Positions 10,526-19,824 of a stretch of 64,000 nt of DNA are shown here, piece after piece (position 1 is the stretch's first letter; each line of letters starts with the position of its first letter). The translations under genes were made by a program, and so were the position numbers. Under the pieces are notes generated by a model. The model searched no databases, was not told the DNA's origin, and saw only the letters and a program-made list of their open reading frames with translations. Source of the DNA: Yersinia rochesterensis (lineage in GTDB: Bacteria > Pseudomonadota > Gammaproteobacteria > Enterobacterales > Enterobacteriaceae); the NCBI RefSeq assembly GCF_003600645.1, contig NZ_CP032482.1:2666001-2730000 (forward strand), given 5' to 3'.

Positions 10526-10541
10526 AAGTAAACGTTTGCGA
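10526..10541 (-). promoter_or_regulatory. Probable PurR operator upstream of pyrD
   Basis: On the minus strand the 16 bases TCGCAAACGTTTACTT match the PurR consensus ANGCAANCGNTTNCNT at all defined positions except the first. PurR represses pyrD in E. coli. The site overlaps a candidate -35 (TTTACT), with TACCAT 17 bases downstream as a possible -10, so bound repressor would block polymerase. The promoter boxes are inference. Confidence 0.7.
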
Positions 10542-10601
10542 AGTAAAGCCATGCAAAGACCTTGCTCTCTGATGTTACTCTGGTGTTAACAATTGTAAGG
10601 A

Positions 10602-10631
10602 TAAAAAATAGAGGGCCGTTATGCCCTCTAT
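10602..10631 (-). terminator. Rho-independent terminator of pepN
   Basis: A 9 bp stem ATAGAGGGC / GCCCTCTAT with a six-base loop, followed on the minus strand by a run of six T. It lies 50 bases after the pepN stop and before the pyrD promoter. Confidence 0.85.
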
Positions 10632-10681
10632 CTATTTAAACAATAATTTTCACAAATTATTTACTTTTGCAAATAACCGAC

Positions 10682-13297
10682 TTATGCCGCTAATGCTCTG
10701 GTTATCTTCTCGTATAAGTCACCAGATAAATTATCCAATGTTTTCAATTGTTCCAGGGCCTGACGCATCAGAGTTTGACGCCCTGAATCATAGCGCTTCA
10801 AACGAATCAATGGCTCAATCAAACGAGCAGCAACCTGTGGATTTCGGGTATTCAAATCACTGAGTATTTCTACCAAGAATTGATAACCGCTGCCGTCAGT
10901 GGCATGGAATGCTGCTGGGTTGCCGGAAGCAAAACTACCAATGAGCGAGCGAGTACGGTTTGGATTACTCAAACTAAAGGCGGGGTGTGTAAGTAAACCG
11001 CGCACTTGCGCCAGAACATCAACCGCTGGGCTGGTTGCTTGCAGAGCAAACCATTTATCCATCACCAAACCATCATGATTCCAGCGTACATCAAAGGCCG
11101 CCAGTAACTCATCGCGACAAGGTAACTGTGCAGCAACAGCGGCTGCCAGCGCCGCCAGCGAATCAGTCATATTATCTGCCTGATGATATTGGGAAGAAAC
11201 AAGCTTGTTGGCAAATTCTTCATCCGCAAAGGCCAGGTAACTCAGACAAATATTGCGCAATGCCCGCTTGGCGATATCAGTGTGTTCAATACGATATTCA
11301 GGGGTGATATTCGCCACATAGACAGCCAATAATTCATCAGACAGTTCATTTGCCAGACAACGGGTAATGGCTTCATGCACCGCACTGATAGCTTGCGGAT
11401 CGATAGTGGTGAACAACTCTGCAATTTCATTTTCTGATGGCAATGTCAGGATCTGTGCTGCTAAAGCAGGATCAAGATTTTCATCAAGCAATATTGCGCG
11501 GAAAGCATCAGCCACATGATTAGGTAAACTCAACGGCTGTTTTTGCTGGTATTTAGCAACATTGAGCTTGATATAAGTTGCCAGCAAACTTTGTGCCGCA
11601 TCCCAGCGCGAGAATTCATTACGCGCATGCTGCATCAAGAAAGTCAGTTGCTGGTCACTGTAGGTGTAATCCAGTTTGACTGGCGCGGAAAATTCACGCA
11701 ATAGAGACGGAATGGGGGGGTGTTCAACATTATCAAAAGTAAAGGTTTGCTCGGCTTCTGTGACATTCAGAACATGATGAACCGGCAAACCATTTCTCTG
11801 CAACTCAATCACATTGCCTTTACTGTCATAAAGCTCAATATCCAATGGGATATGTAATGGCAGTTTTTCCGGCTGATCGGCGGTTGGCAATGTTTTCTGA
11901 CTAACATGCAGATGATATTGCTGATTTTCAGCATCATAATCATCACGTATCGTCAGTATCGGTGTACCCGATTGACTATACCAGCGGCGGAATAAAGACA
12001 AGTCGACATTAGATGCATCTTCCATTGCCTGTACGAAATCATCACAGGTCGCCGCACTGCCATCATGGCGTTCGAAATAGAGTTGCATACCCGCTTGGAA
12101 CTGTTGTTCCCCCAGTAAAGTATGCATCATCCGGATGACTTCTGACCCTTTCTCGTACACCGTCAAGGTGTAGAAATTGTTCATCTCGATGACTTTATCT
12201 GGACGAATCGCATGAGCCATTGGACTGGCATCTTCAGCAAATTGCGCCGAACGCATCACACGGACGTTTTCAATACGATTAACCGAGCGTGAGCCCAAAT
12301 CGGAACTGAATTCTTGATCACGGAATACCGTTAACCCTTCTTTCAAGCTTAATTGGAACCAATCACGGCAAGTAACTCGGTTACCTGTCCAGTTATGGAA
12401 ATATTCATGACCGATAACGGCTTCAATGTTCAGATAGTCTTTATCTGTCGCCGTTTCTGCTTTTGCCAGAACATATTTTGAGTTGAATACATTCAACCCT
12501 TTATTTTCCATAGCACCCATATTGAAGAAATCAACCGCCACAATCATATAGATGTCGAGGTCATATTCCAGGCCAAAACGGGTTTCATCCCATTTCATGG
12601 AGTTCTTCAATGAGGTCATTGCCCAGTCAGCACGATCCAAATTACCGCGATCAACAAAAAGCTCTAATGCAACTTCACGGCCTGAGCGCGTTATAAACTT
12701 ATCTCGCAAGACATCAAAATCGCCCGCGACCAAGGCAAACAGGTAGCAAGGTTTCGGAAATGGGTCTTCCCATTTAACCCAATGCCGACCATTATCCAGA
12801 TCTCCCTGCCCCACACGATTCCCGTTGGAGAGCAAATAAGGATAAAGTGATTTATCCGCGACGATGCGGGTGGTAAAACGCGCCAACACGTCAGGGCGAT
12901 CCAAATAATAGGTAATGTGGCGGAAACCTTCGGCTTCACATTGTGTGCATAATGCATTACCAGAAAGATATAACCCTTCAAGTGCACTGTTGGTCGCCGG
13001 ATGAATATCATTCACGATAGTCAGTGTAAAATTCGCGGGTAATTGCTCAATAACCAGTGAATTTTCCTGTAAATGGTAATGGGGCCATGCTTGCCCATCA
13101 ACGCTGATACTGATGAGCGTTAAATCTTCACCATCCAAAACCAACGGCGTCGCGTCTGCTGCCTGACGTTTTACCTTACTCACCGCCGTCACCGTCGTCT
13201 TTTGCGCATCGAGGGCAAAGTCTAGGTCGATATCGGTAATAGTGTAATCCGGTGATTTGTAATCGTGACGGTATTTAGCTTGCGGCTGTTGTGTCAT
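10682..13297 (-). CDS. pepN: Aminopeptidase N
   Basis: PepN is the main cytoplasmic M1-family zinc aminopeptidase, removing N-terminal residues from peptides late in protein breakdown. The substrate-binding motif GAMENKG and the zinc motif HEYFHNW with the downstream KEGLTVFRDQEF glutamate are both intact. An Ig-like domain and a long helical C-terminal domain follow. The open frame extends to 13336, but the ATG at 13297 (MTQQPQAKYRHDY) matches the E. coli start and has AAAGGG upstream; this gives 871 residues against 870. It diverges from pncB across 582 bases. Confidence 0.97.
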   Translation of the reverse strand: MTQQPQAKYRHDYKSPDYTITDIDLDFALDAQKTTVTAVSKVKRQAADATPLVLDGEDLTLISISVDGQAWPHYHLQENSLVIEQLPANFTLTIVNDIHPATNSALEGLYLSGNALCTQCEAEGFRHITYYLDRPDVLARFTTRIVADKSLYPYLLSNGNRVGQGDLDNGRHWVKWEDPFPKPCYLFALVAGDFDVLRDKFITRSGREVALELFVDRGNLDRADWAMTSLKNSMKWDETRFGLEYDLDIYMIVAVDFFNMGAMENKGLNVFNSKYVLAKAETATDKDYLNIEAVIGHEYFHNWTGNRVTCRDWFQLSLKEGLTVFRDQEFSSDLGSRSVNRIENVRVMRSAQFAEDASPMAHAIRPDKVIEMNNFYTLTVYEKGSEVIRMMHTLLGEQQFQAGMQLYFERHDGSAATCDDFVQAMEDASNVDLSLFRRWYSQSGTPILTIRDDYDAENQQYHLHVSQKTLPTADQPEKLPLHIPLDIELYDSKGNVIELQRNGLPVHHVLNVTEAEQTFTFDNVEHPPIPSLLREFSAPVKLDYTYSDQQLTFLMQHARNEFSRWDAAQSLLATYIKLNVAKYQQKQPLSLPNHVADAFRAILLDENLDPALAAQILTLPSENEIAELFTTIDPQAISAVHEAITRCLANELSDELLAVYVANITPEYRIEHTDIAKRALRNICLSYLAFADEEFANKLVSSQYHQADNMTDSLAALAAAVAAQLPCRDELLAAFDVRWNHDGLVMDKWFALQATSPAVDVLAQVRGLLTHPAFSLSNPNRTRSLIGSFASGNPAAFHATDGSGYQFLVEILSDLNTRNPQVAARLIEPLIRLKRYDSGRQTLMRQALEQLKTLDNLSGDLYEKITRALAA

Positions 13298-13879
13298 AGA
13301 AACCCTTTTGACGTCATCAGTGAATATGATTATCAAGTCTATATTTATGGCCGTTTTGGCTCATAAAATCAGGTTCAAAGCACCGCTATCAGTGACTTCA
13401 TCCTGGACTCAGATAGTCTTTTCAATGTATCACAATTGTGAAAAAAACCTAGGTGAGAGCCAGTGCTATTGAGGCAAATAAAGCATTGAATGCCACTTTT
13501 TCGAGCCGCTTCGCAAGGTTATTGTCTTATTGCATTGAGCCCAGATAAAACCTCGGGTAGACGTTATCTAGGGTAAAAACTGCCTAACTGTTTAAGAATC
13601 ACTCAGAATATGTGCAATATTATTGCGGATATTATATTCAGTGAATAACCCTACTATTTTAATACAACTTTCTCTTTATTATCTAAATAGCTAAAAAACT
13701 GACCTTAATTGGATTGAACATTTAGCAAAAAACTTTTTTCATCGCTAATGGCACGTTTAATCCTAGACCTCTGATTAGCATTTATGGTGTGATGAGGCTT
13801 CAATAACAGGATAATACCGGTATACTTCCGCGACATTCATACTGTGGAAAATGCTCCTACGAGGATGCTATACAGCGCC
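13298..13879. other. 582 bp intergenic region between divergent pepN and pncB
   Basis: No gene is seen here. It must hold the promoters of pepN and pncB. TATACT at 13821-13826 is a possible pncB -10, with only a weak -35. At 13607-13633 there is a near-perfect palindrome (arms AATAT-GT-GCAATA and TATTGC-GG-ATATT around a single T), a possible operator. I looked for a NadR box (TGTTTA-N6-TAAACA), expected before pncB from E. coli, and found only a TGTTTA half at 13589. Confidence 0.5.
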
Positions 13880-15085
13880 ATGACCCAAGACGCCTCACCG
13901 ATTTTGACTTCATTGCTTGATACGGATGCTTATAAGCTTCATATGCAACAAGCAGTGTTCCATCGTTATCGCCATATTACCGTTGCCGCTGAATTCCGCT
14001 GCCGTGGTGATGAGCTGCTGGGCGAATATGCCGACGAAATCCGCCATCAGATAACATTGATGAGCCAATTAACACTGAGCGATGATGAGTATCTCTATCT
14101 CTCCGGCTTACCCTTTTTTAAAAATGATTATTTAAATTGGTTACATAGCTTTCGTTTTAATCCCGAACAAGTCAGCGTATCTGATAATGGTGGCAAATTA
14201 GACATTCGGATTACCGGGTTATGGTGCGAAACAATTCTGTGGGAAGTGCCGCTATTAGCGGTAATCAGTGAGATTGTCCATCGCCGCCGCTCCGAGCTTG
14301 TCACTGCTGACCAGGCGATTACACAGTTGCGCAGCAAACTTCAGCAATTTAAAGCGCTCAGTGCTGATATCGACATAACTCACTTCAAGTTAATGGATTT
14401 TGGCACGCGGCGCCGTTTTTCCCGCGAGGTTCAGCACGCCATTGTCAGCGAATTAAAAGATGAGTTTCCCTACTTTGTCGGCACCAGTAACTATGATTTA
14501 GCACGGAAGTTGTCTTTAGCTCCGGTAGGCACTCAGGCTCATGAATGGTTCCAGGCCCACCAACAAATTAGCCCGGTTCTGGCCAACAGCCAGCGCGTAG
14601 CATTGCAAATCTGGTTAGATGAGTATCCAAACCAACTTGGCGTGGCATTAACAGACTGTATTACTATGGATGCATTCCTGCGTGATTTTGATGAAACATT
14701 CGCTACTCGCTATCAGGGATTACGCCATGACTCGGGTGATCCGGTCGAATGGGGTGAAAAAGCTATCGCCCATTATAAAAAACTGGGCATTGACCCAATG
14801 AGCAAAACATTGGTGTTCTCGGATAATTTAGACTTGGAAAAAGCACTGTCGCTGTACCGCCATTTTTACCAACGGATTAAATTGGTATTCGGTATTGGAA
14901 CGCGTTTAACCTGTGATATTCCCGGCGTCAAGCCACTGAATATTGTTATTAAGCTGGTGGAGTGTAACGGCAAACCGGTGGCGAAACTCTCCGATAGCCC
15001 GGGGAAAACTATTTGTCATGACCCAGCATTTGTTGATGAATTGCGTGAAGCATTCGCCCTCCCTTTGGTCAAGAAAGCCAGTTAA
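13880..15085 (+). CDS. pncB: Nicotinate phosphoribosyltransferase
   Basis: PncB joins nicotinate to PRPP to form nicotinate mononucleotide, the first step of the Preiss-Handler salvage route to NAD. Visible family features are [12 protein letters not shown] near the N terminus, the motif [12 protein letters not shown] with the regulatory-histidine region nearby, [25 protein letters not shown] and the C-terminal [20 protein letters not shown]. Upstream in-frame ATGs exist at 13844 and 13865, but MTQDASPIL at 13880 matches the known E. coli and Yersinia starts and gives 401 residues. The ribosome-binding site for this ATG is poor, so the start is less sure than the identity. Confidence 0.95.
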   Translation: MTQDASPILTSLLDTDAYKLHMQQAVFHRYRHITVAAEFRCRGDELLGEYADEIRHQITLMSQLTLSDDEYLYLSGLPFFKNDYLNWLHSFRFNPEQVSVSDNGGKLDIRITGLWCETILWEVPLLAVISEIVHRRRSELVTADQAITQLRSKLQQFKALSADIDITHFKLMDFGTRRRFSREVQHAIVSELKDEFPYFVGTSNYDLARKLSLAPVGTQAHEWFQAHQQISPVLANSQRVALQIWLDEYPNQLGVALTDCITMDAFLRDFDETFATRYQGLRHDSGDPVEWGEKAIAHYKKLGIDPMSKTLVFSDNLDLEKALSLYRHFYQRIKLVFGIGTRLTCDIPGVKPLNIVIKLVECNGKPVAKLSDSPGKTICHDPAFVDELREAFALPLVKKAS

Positions 15086-15094
15086 TACCTGAAT

Positions 15095-15119
15095 GCCGGG
15101 CGGCTGATGCTTGCCCGGC
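15095..15119 (+). terminator. Hairpin after pncB, possible terminator
   Basis: GCCGGGC and GCCCGGC form a perfect 7 bp stem with an 11-base loop, nine bases after the pncB stop. No T run follows at once; TTTTT comes only at 15135, so termination is uncertain. Confidence 0.4.
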
Positions 15120-15198
15120 CCAATTAAACTGGTACTTTTTGCCCCTCTTTACTCTTCCGTATTTCGCGATTCAATCATTTCTCAGTTTGTGCCGTCTT

Positions 15199-15325
15199 TA
15201 TACCCAAGATAATTCAGATTGCAGGAAGGCGGCAAGCAAGTGAGTCCCGATGAGCTTACTCGAGTAAGTGATTCAGGTGATTGAGTGCAGCCAACGCAAA
15301 TGCAGTTTGAAGTATGACGGGTATA
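15199..15325 (+). repeat. ERIC element between pncB and asnS
   Basis: A 127 bp copy, the classic ERIC length, from TATACCCAAG to GACGGGTATA. The core GGCGGCAAGCAAGTGAGTCC, the central palindrome around GCTTACTCGAGTAAG and GCAGCCAACGCAAATGC are all present. It lies about 125 bases upstream of the asnS start, so it may fall in or near the asnS promoter region. Confidence 0.93.
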
Positions 15326-15451
15326 TTTATAGAAATGTTGCACTGAACGGGTGATTTCTACTTGTGTCCTGCACTGTCGCAAGTAACATAGCAATATCCC
15401 CATTTTGTTGGGTTGTTAACTATTTATCAAAACTATTAAAGAGAGAAATCT

Positions 15452-16852
15452 ATGAGCGTAGTGCCTGTAGTCGACGTACTGCAAGGCCGTGCTGCGGTTG
15501 ACAGTGAAGTCACCGTACGCGGTTGGGTGCGTACCCGGAGAGATTCTAAAGCGGGTATCTCCTTCGTTGCCGTTTATGACGGTTCCTGCTTTGACCCGTT
15601 ACAGGCCGTCGTGAATAATACTTTGCCTAATTATCAGGACGAAGTATTGCATTTAACTACCGGCTGCTCAGTAGAAGTCACTGGCACTGTGGTTGCATCA
15701 CCAGGTGAAGGGCAGAGTTTTGAAATTCAGGCCACCGCTATCAAAGTCGTCGGTTGGGTTGATGACCCTGATACTTATCCAATGGCAGCAAAACGTCATA
15801 GTATCGAATACTTGCGTGAAGTCGCTCACTTGCGCCCGCGGACTAACCTGATCGGCGCAGTTGCTCGCGTTCGTCATACTTTGGCACAAGCCATTCACCG
15901 TTTCTTCGATGAGAACGGTTATTTCTGGGTTTCAACCCCACTTATCACCGCTTCAGATACTGAAGGTGCCGGTGAAATGTTCCGTGTTTCCACATTAGAT
16001 CTGGAAAATCTGCCGCGCACAGATACTGGCGCTGTTGATTTCAGTGAGGATTTCTTCGGTAAAGAAGCTTTCCTTACGGTATCCGGCCAGCTAAACGGTG
16101 AAACCTACGCCAGTGCGTTATCCAAAGTTTACACTTTCGGCCCGACTTTCCGTGCTGAAAACTCCAATACCAGCCGCCATTTAGCCGAATTCTGGATGGT
16201 TGAACCTGAAGTTGCTTTCGCCTCATTGGATGATGTCGCCGCACTGGCCGAGAAAATGTTGAAATACGTTTTCCAGGCGGTATTGAACGAACGCGCTGAT
16301 GATATGAAGTTCTTTGCCGAGCGTGTCGATAAAGATGCGGTCGATCGCTTACAGCGTTTTGTCACCTCTGACTTTGCTCAGGTTGACTACACCGATGCTA
16401 TTGAGATTTTATTGGCATCAGGTCAGAAATTTGAAAATGATGTCTCTTGGGGCATTGATTTGTCTTCTGAGCATGAGCGTTACTTAGCTGAGCAACACTT
16501 TAAAGCGCCGGTAGTGGTCAAAAACTATCCGAAAGATATCAAAGCTTTCTATATGCGTATGAATGAAGATGGTAAAACCGTGGCAGCGATGGATGTCCTC
16601 GCCCCTGGCATTGGTGAGATTATCGGTGGTTCACAACGTGAAGAGCGTTTAGATGTGTTGGATGCACGTCTGGCAGAAATGGGCCTCAATAAAGAAGATT
16701 ATTGGTGGTATCGTGATCTGCGTCGCTATGGCACTGTACCACATTCAGGTTTTGGCCTTGGATTTGAGCGTTTGATCTCCTATGTGACTGGAGTTCAAAA
16801 CGTTCGCGATGTGATTCCATTCCCACGTACGCCGAGAAATGCCAGTTTCTAA
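15452..16852 (+). CDS. asnS: Asparaginyl-tRNA synthetase
   Basis: AsnS is a class IIb synthetase that charges tRNA-Asn. The N-terminal OB-fold ([20 protein letters not shown], about 20-120) binds the anticodon; the catalytic domain shows motif 2 ([21 protein letters not shown]) and motif 3 ([15 protein letters not shown]) with the terminal [12 protein letters not shown] typical of the class. Its 466 residues equal the E. coli length. An AGAGAG site precedes the ATG, and a strong terminator follows. The order asnS-ompF-aspC is as in E. coli. Confidence 0.98.
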   Translation: MSVVPVVDVLQGRAAVDSEVTVRGWVRTRRDSKAGISFVAVYDGSCFDPLQAVVNNTLPNYQDEVLHLTTGCSVEVTGTVVASPGEGQSFEIQATAIKVVGWVDDPDTYPMAAKRHSIEYLREVAHLRPRTNLIGAVARVRHTLAQAIHRFFDENGYFWVSTPLITASDTEGAGEMFRVSTLDLENLPRTDTGAVDFSEDFFGKEAFLTVSGQLNGETYASALSKVYTFGPTFRAENSNTSRHLAEFWMVEPEVAFASLDDVAALAEKMLKYVFQAVLNERADDMKFFAERVDKDAVDRLQRFVTSDFAQVDYTDAIEILLASGQKFENDVSWGIDLSSEHERYLAEQHFKAPVVVKNYPKDIKAFYMRMNEDGKTVAAMDVLAPGIGEIIGGSQREERLDVLDARLAEMGLNKEDYWWYRDLRRYGTVPHSGFGLGFERLISYVTGVQNVRDVIPFPRTPRNASF

Positions 16853-16890
16853 GTTCGTCATTTAGAAAAAAATGTGATTTTGTATAAATA

Positions 16891-16920
16891 AAAGCCAGCT
16901 CTGCTGGCTTTTGTCATTTT
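16891..16920 (+). terminator. Rho-independent terminator of asnS
   Basis: The stem AAAGCCAGC / GCTGGCTTT (9 bp, loop TCT) is followed by TTGTCATTTTTT. It sits 38 bases after the asnS stop. Confidence 0.9.
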
Positions 16921-16955
16921 TTAAAGTTCGATCTAAGTCACAAAGTTCCCTGAAA

Positions 16956-16975
16956 TTTACATTTAGTAACACATA
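16956..16975 (+). promoter_or_regulatory. Probable OmpR site upstream of ompF
   Basis: The 20 bases TTTACATTTAGTAACACATA closely resemble the F1-type OmpR site of the E. coli ompF promoter as I remember it (TTTAC-run, GTAAC/GTTAC core). OmpR controls porin expression with osmolarity. Its spacing to a start site could not be fixed. Confidence 0.55.
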
Positions 16976-17149
16976 GTATCCCTATGAAACATATTCAGGT
17001 AATTGGTAGCATTTTCGGTCTGGATTATAACCCCCGTGAATGGAACACTGCGTTCAGACACAGACGACACCAAACTCTCAACAATAGTTCCAAAAAAATT
17101 ATTGGCGGCAGTGGCAGGTGTCCGAATAACACCAATGAGGGTAATAATA

Positions 17150-18289
17150 ATGATGAAGCGCAATATTCTTGCAGTAGTAATCCCTGCACTGTTAGTAGCT
17201 GGTGCAGCTAATGCAGCAGAAATCTACAACAAAGACGGCAACAAACTTGACCTGTACGGTAAAGTTGACGCCCGTCACCAGTTCTCTGATAACAAAGGCC
17301 AAGACGGCGACGAATCTTATGTTCGTTTCGGCTTCAAAGGTGAAACCCAAATTACTGACCAACTGACCGGTTACGGCCAGTGGGAATACAACATTCAGGC
17401 TAACCACGCTGAATCCCAAGGCGACAAAGGCAACAAAACCCGTCTGGGCTTTGCTGGTCTGAAATTTGCTGAATTCGGTTCATTCGACTACGGCCGTAAC
17501 TACGGCGTAATCTATGATGTCAACGCATGGACTGACATGCTGCCAGTGTTCGGTGGTGATTCAATCTCCAACTCTGACAACTACATGACTGGCCGTTCTA
17601 CTGGCCTGGCAACTTACCGTAACACTAACTTCTTCGGTCTGGTTGATGGTCTGAACTTTGCTCTGCAATACCAAGGCAAAAATGAAGATGGTCGTAACGG
17701 TATTGTTGAAACAACTGATGCACTTGGTAATGTAACCAGCACTACTTACAGCAACCTGAAAGATCAGAATGGCGACGGCTTCGGTATTTCTTCTACTTAT
17801 GATATCGGTTACGGCGTGAACTTCGGTGCTGGTTTCTCTTCTTCAAACCGTACTGATCAACAAAAACGTTTCAGTACTGCTGAAGGCGATAAAGCTCAGG
17901 CATGGAACGTTGGTGCTAAATATGACGCAAACAACGTATACTTGGCTGTAATGTATGCTGAAACTCAGAACATGACTCCGTACGGCGATGCTAACGATAC
18001 TATCGCTAACAAGACTCGTGACATTGAAATCACTGCACAATATCAGTTCGACTTCGGTCTGCGTCCATCTTTAGGCTACGTTCAGTCTAAAGGCAAAGAT
18101 CTTAACGCGACTCGCGATAACCAAGATCTGTTGAAATATGTTTCTGTTGGTTCTTACTACTACTTCAACAAAAACATGTCTACCTATGTTGATTACAAAA
18201 TCAACTTGTTGGACGAGAATGATTTCACTCGTACTAACGGTCTGAACACTGATGACGTTGTTGGTGTTGGCTTGGTATACCAGTTCTAA
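17150..18289 (+). CDS. ompF: OmpF-type general porin
   Basis: This is a trimeric 16-strand outer-membrane porin for small hydrophilic solutes. A 22-residue signal peptide (MMKRNILAV... ending GAANA) is followed by the mature start [16 protein letters not shown], the conserved RLGF/AGLKF strands, a loop-3 segment [17 protein letters not shown]...LPVFGGDS, and the terminal aromatic VGLVYQF needed for assembly. The frame is open back to 17003, but those 49 codons are leader. The start MMKRN has GAGGG upstream, and the leader (AGTTCC..., GGCGGCAGTGGCAGGTGT) resembles the E. coli ompF leader, the MicF target region. Position between asnS and aspC supports ompF rather than ompC. Length 379 residues. 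Confidence 0.93.
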   Translation: MMKRNILAVVIPALLVAGAANAAEIYNKDGNKLDLYGKVDARHQFSDNKGQDGDESYVRFGFKGETQITDQLTGYGQWEYNIQANHAESQGDKGNKTRLGFAGLKFAEFGSFDYGRNYGVIYDVNAWTDMLPVFGGDSISNSDNYMTGRSTGLATYRNTNFFGLVDGLNFALQYQGKNEDGRNGIVETTDALGNVTSTTYSNLKDQNGDGFGISSTYDIGYGVNFGAGFSSSNRTDQQKRFSTAEGDKAQAWNVGAKYDANNVYLAVMYAETQNMTPYGDANDTIANKTRDIEITAQYQFDFGLRPSLGYVQSKGKDLNATRDNQDLLKYVSVGSYYYFNKNMSTYVDYKINLLDENDFTRTNGLNTDDVVGVGLVYQF

Positions 18290-18329
18290 GTTAAACTTAA
18301 TCAAGCAGTTTATCTGCTGACCTAAGTTA

Positions 18330-18363
18330 AAAAAGACAGGACCTCGGCTCTGTCTTTTTGTTT
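18330..18363 (+). terminator. Rho-independent terminator of ompF
   Basis: The stem AAAAAGACAG / CTGTCTTTTT encloses a 10-base loop and is followed by GTTTTT. It lies 41 bases after the ompF stop. Confidence 0.9.
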
Positions 18364-18563
18364 TTATGCTTGGCTAACATTTTTACCCTTGATTAATCCA
18401 GGGAGATTGCGCTGTAGAAAGCGTTATTTTGCCGATTTTTCACCCTGAATCCCCTCGCCTCACAACATTCATTTCTTTTTATTGCAAACGGTTGGCAAAG
18501 GCCGCAACTGGCGCTACTCTGGTAGTTCTGTTTGCTTAAAGCTAAGCCATGGAAATCTCTGAA

Positions 18564-19754
18564 ATGTTTGAAAAAATCACTGCCGCACCTGCCGACCCTA
18601 TTCTGGGTCTGACCGATATTTTCCGCGCGGATGACCGCTCTCATAAAATTAACCTCGGGATCGGGGTCTACAAAGACGAAACCGGGAAAACGCCGGTGCT
18701 GACCAGCGTAAAGAAAGCTGAACAGTATTTACTGGAAAATGAAGTCACCAAGAACTATCTGGGTATTGATGGCCTGCCCGTTTTCGCCAGTTGTACTCAG
18801 GAACTGTTGTTCGGGGCCGATAGCGCAATTATTGCTGATAAACGTGCGCGTACCGCTCAAACCCCTGGTGGTACTGGTGGTTTGCGTATCGCCGCTGATT
18901 TCATTGCCCATCAAACCAGCGCCAAACGTGTCTGGGTCAGTAATCCAAGCTGGCCAAATCATAAAAATATCTTCGCCGCTGCTGGGCTGGAAGTCGTTGA
19001 ATATGCATATTATGACGCAGCCAATCATGCGCTGGACTTCGATGGGTTGTTAAATAGCCTGTCAGAAGCCCAGGCTGGTGACGTAGTGCTGTTCCATGGT
19101 TGCTGTCACAACCCAACAGGGATTGACCCAACAGAAGCCCAGTGGAGCCAATTAGCCGAACTTTCAGTTGCTAAAGGTTGGTTACCACTGTTTGACTTTG
19201 CTTATCAAGGTTTTGCTAAAGGTTTGGAAGAAGATGCCCAAGGCCTGCGAATTTTTGCCGCGACACATCAAGAATTGATTGTTTGCAGCTCTTATTCCAA
19301 AAACTTCGGTTTGTACAATGAGCGTGTCGGGGCTTGTACTATTGTTGCCGCAAACAGTGAAGTCGCTGATATCGCTTTCAGCCAAGTGAAAGCCGTTATC
19401 CGCGCTAACTATTCCAATCCACCAGCTCACGGTGCCTCTGTGGTTGCCACCATTTTGAGTAACCCAGCGCTGCGTGCTATTTGGGAACAAGAACTGACTG
19501 ATATGCGCCAACGCATTCACCGTATGCGTCAGTTGTTTGTTAATACTTTGCAGGAAAAAGGCGCTAAGCAAGATTTCAGCTTTATCATAAACCAGAATGG
19601 TATGTTCTCGTTCAGTGGCCTGACCAAAGAACAAGTTCTGCGTCTGCGTAATGAGTTTGCTGTTTATGCCGTAAATTCTGGTCGCGTTAACGTTGCCGGT
19701 ATGACGCCAGACAATATGGCGCCATTGTGTGAAGCTATCGTTGCGGTGCTCTAA
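18564..19754 (+). CDS. aspC: Aspartate aminotransferase
   Basis: AspC is a PLP-dependent transaminase interconverting aspartate and oxaloacetate with glutamate/2-oxoglutarate, and also acts on aromatic amino acids. The fold-type I signature is clear: [30 protein letters not shown], and the PLP lysine in [15 protein letters not shown], plus the substrate arginine near SGRVNVAGM. An in-frame ATG lies five codons upstream at 18549, but [14 protein letters not shown] matches the E. coli start and gives 396 residues. It is followed by a strong terminator. Confidence 0.97.
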   Translation: MFEKITAAPADPILGLTDIFRADDRSHKINLGIGVYKDETGKTPVLTSVKKAEQYLLENEVTKNYLGIDGLPVFASCTQELLFGADSAIIADKRARTAQTPGGTGGLRIAADFIAHQTSAKRVWVSNPSWPNHKNIFAAAGLEVVEYAYYDAANHALDFDGLLNSLSEAQAGDVVLFHGCCHNPTGIDPTEAQWSQLAELSVAKGWLPLFDFAYQGFAKGLEEDAQGLRIFAATHQELIVCSSYSKNFGLYNERVGACTIVAANSEVADIAFSQVKAVIRANYSNPPAHGASVVATILSNPALRAIWEQELTDMRQRIHRMRQLFVNTLQEKGAKQDFSFIINQNGMFSFSGLTKEQVLRLRNEFAVYAVNSGRVNVAGMTPDNMAPLCEAIVAVL

Positions 19755-19776
19755 TTAAGCCTCCGCGACCGGCCTT

Positions 19777-19806
19777 AAAAAGGGTGCCTTAGAGGCACCC
19801 TTTTTT
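19777..19806 (+). terminator. Rho-independent terminator of aspC
   Basis: The stem AAAAAGGGTGCCT / AGGCACCCTTTTTT has a three-base loop and a T run. The A run on its left side could also let it act for the minus-strand EAL gene that ends at 19825. Confidence 0.9.
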
Positions 19807-19824
19807 ATTCTCCTGCCTATAATC

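Noticed and set aside
13580..13610. NadR box upstream of pncB
   Set aside because: Only a TGTTTA half-site at 13589 was found; no TAAACA partner at six bases.
17003..17149. 49-codon upstream extension of the ompF frame
   Set aside because: It precedes a perfect porin signal peptide and coincides with leader sequence resembling that of E. coli ompF; GAGGG supports the start at 17150.
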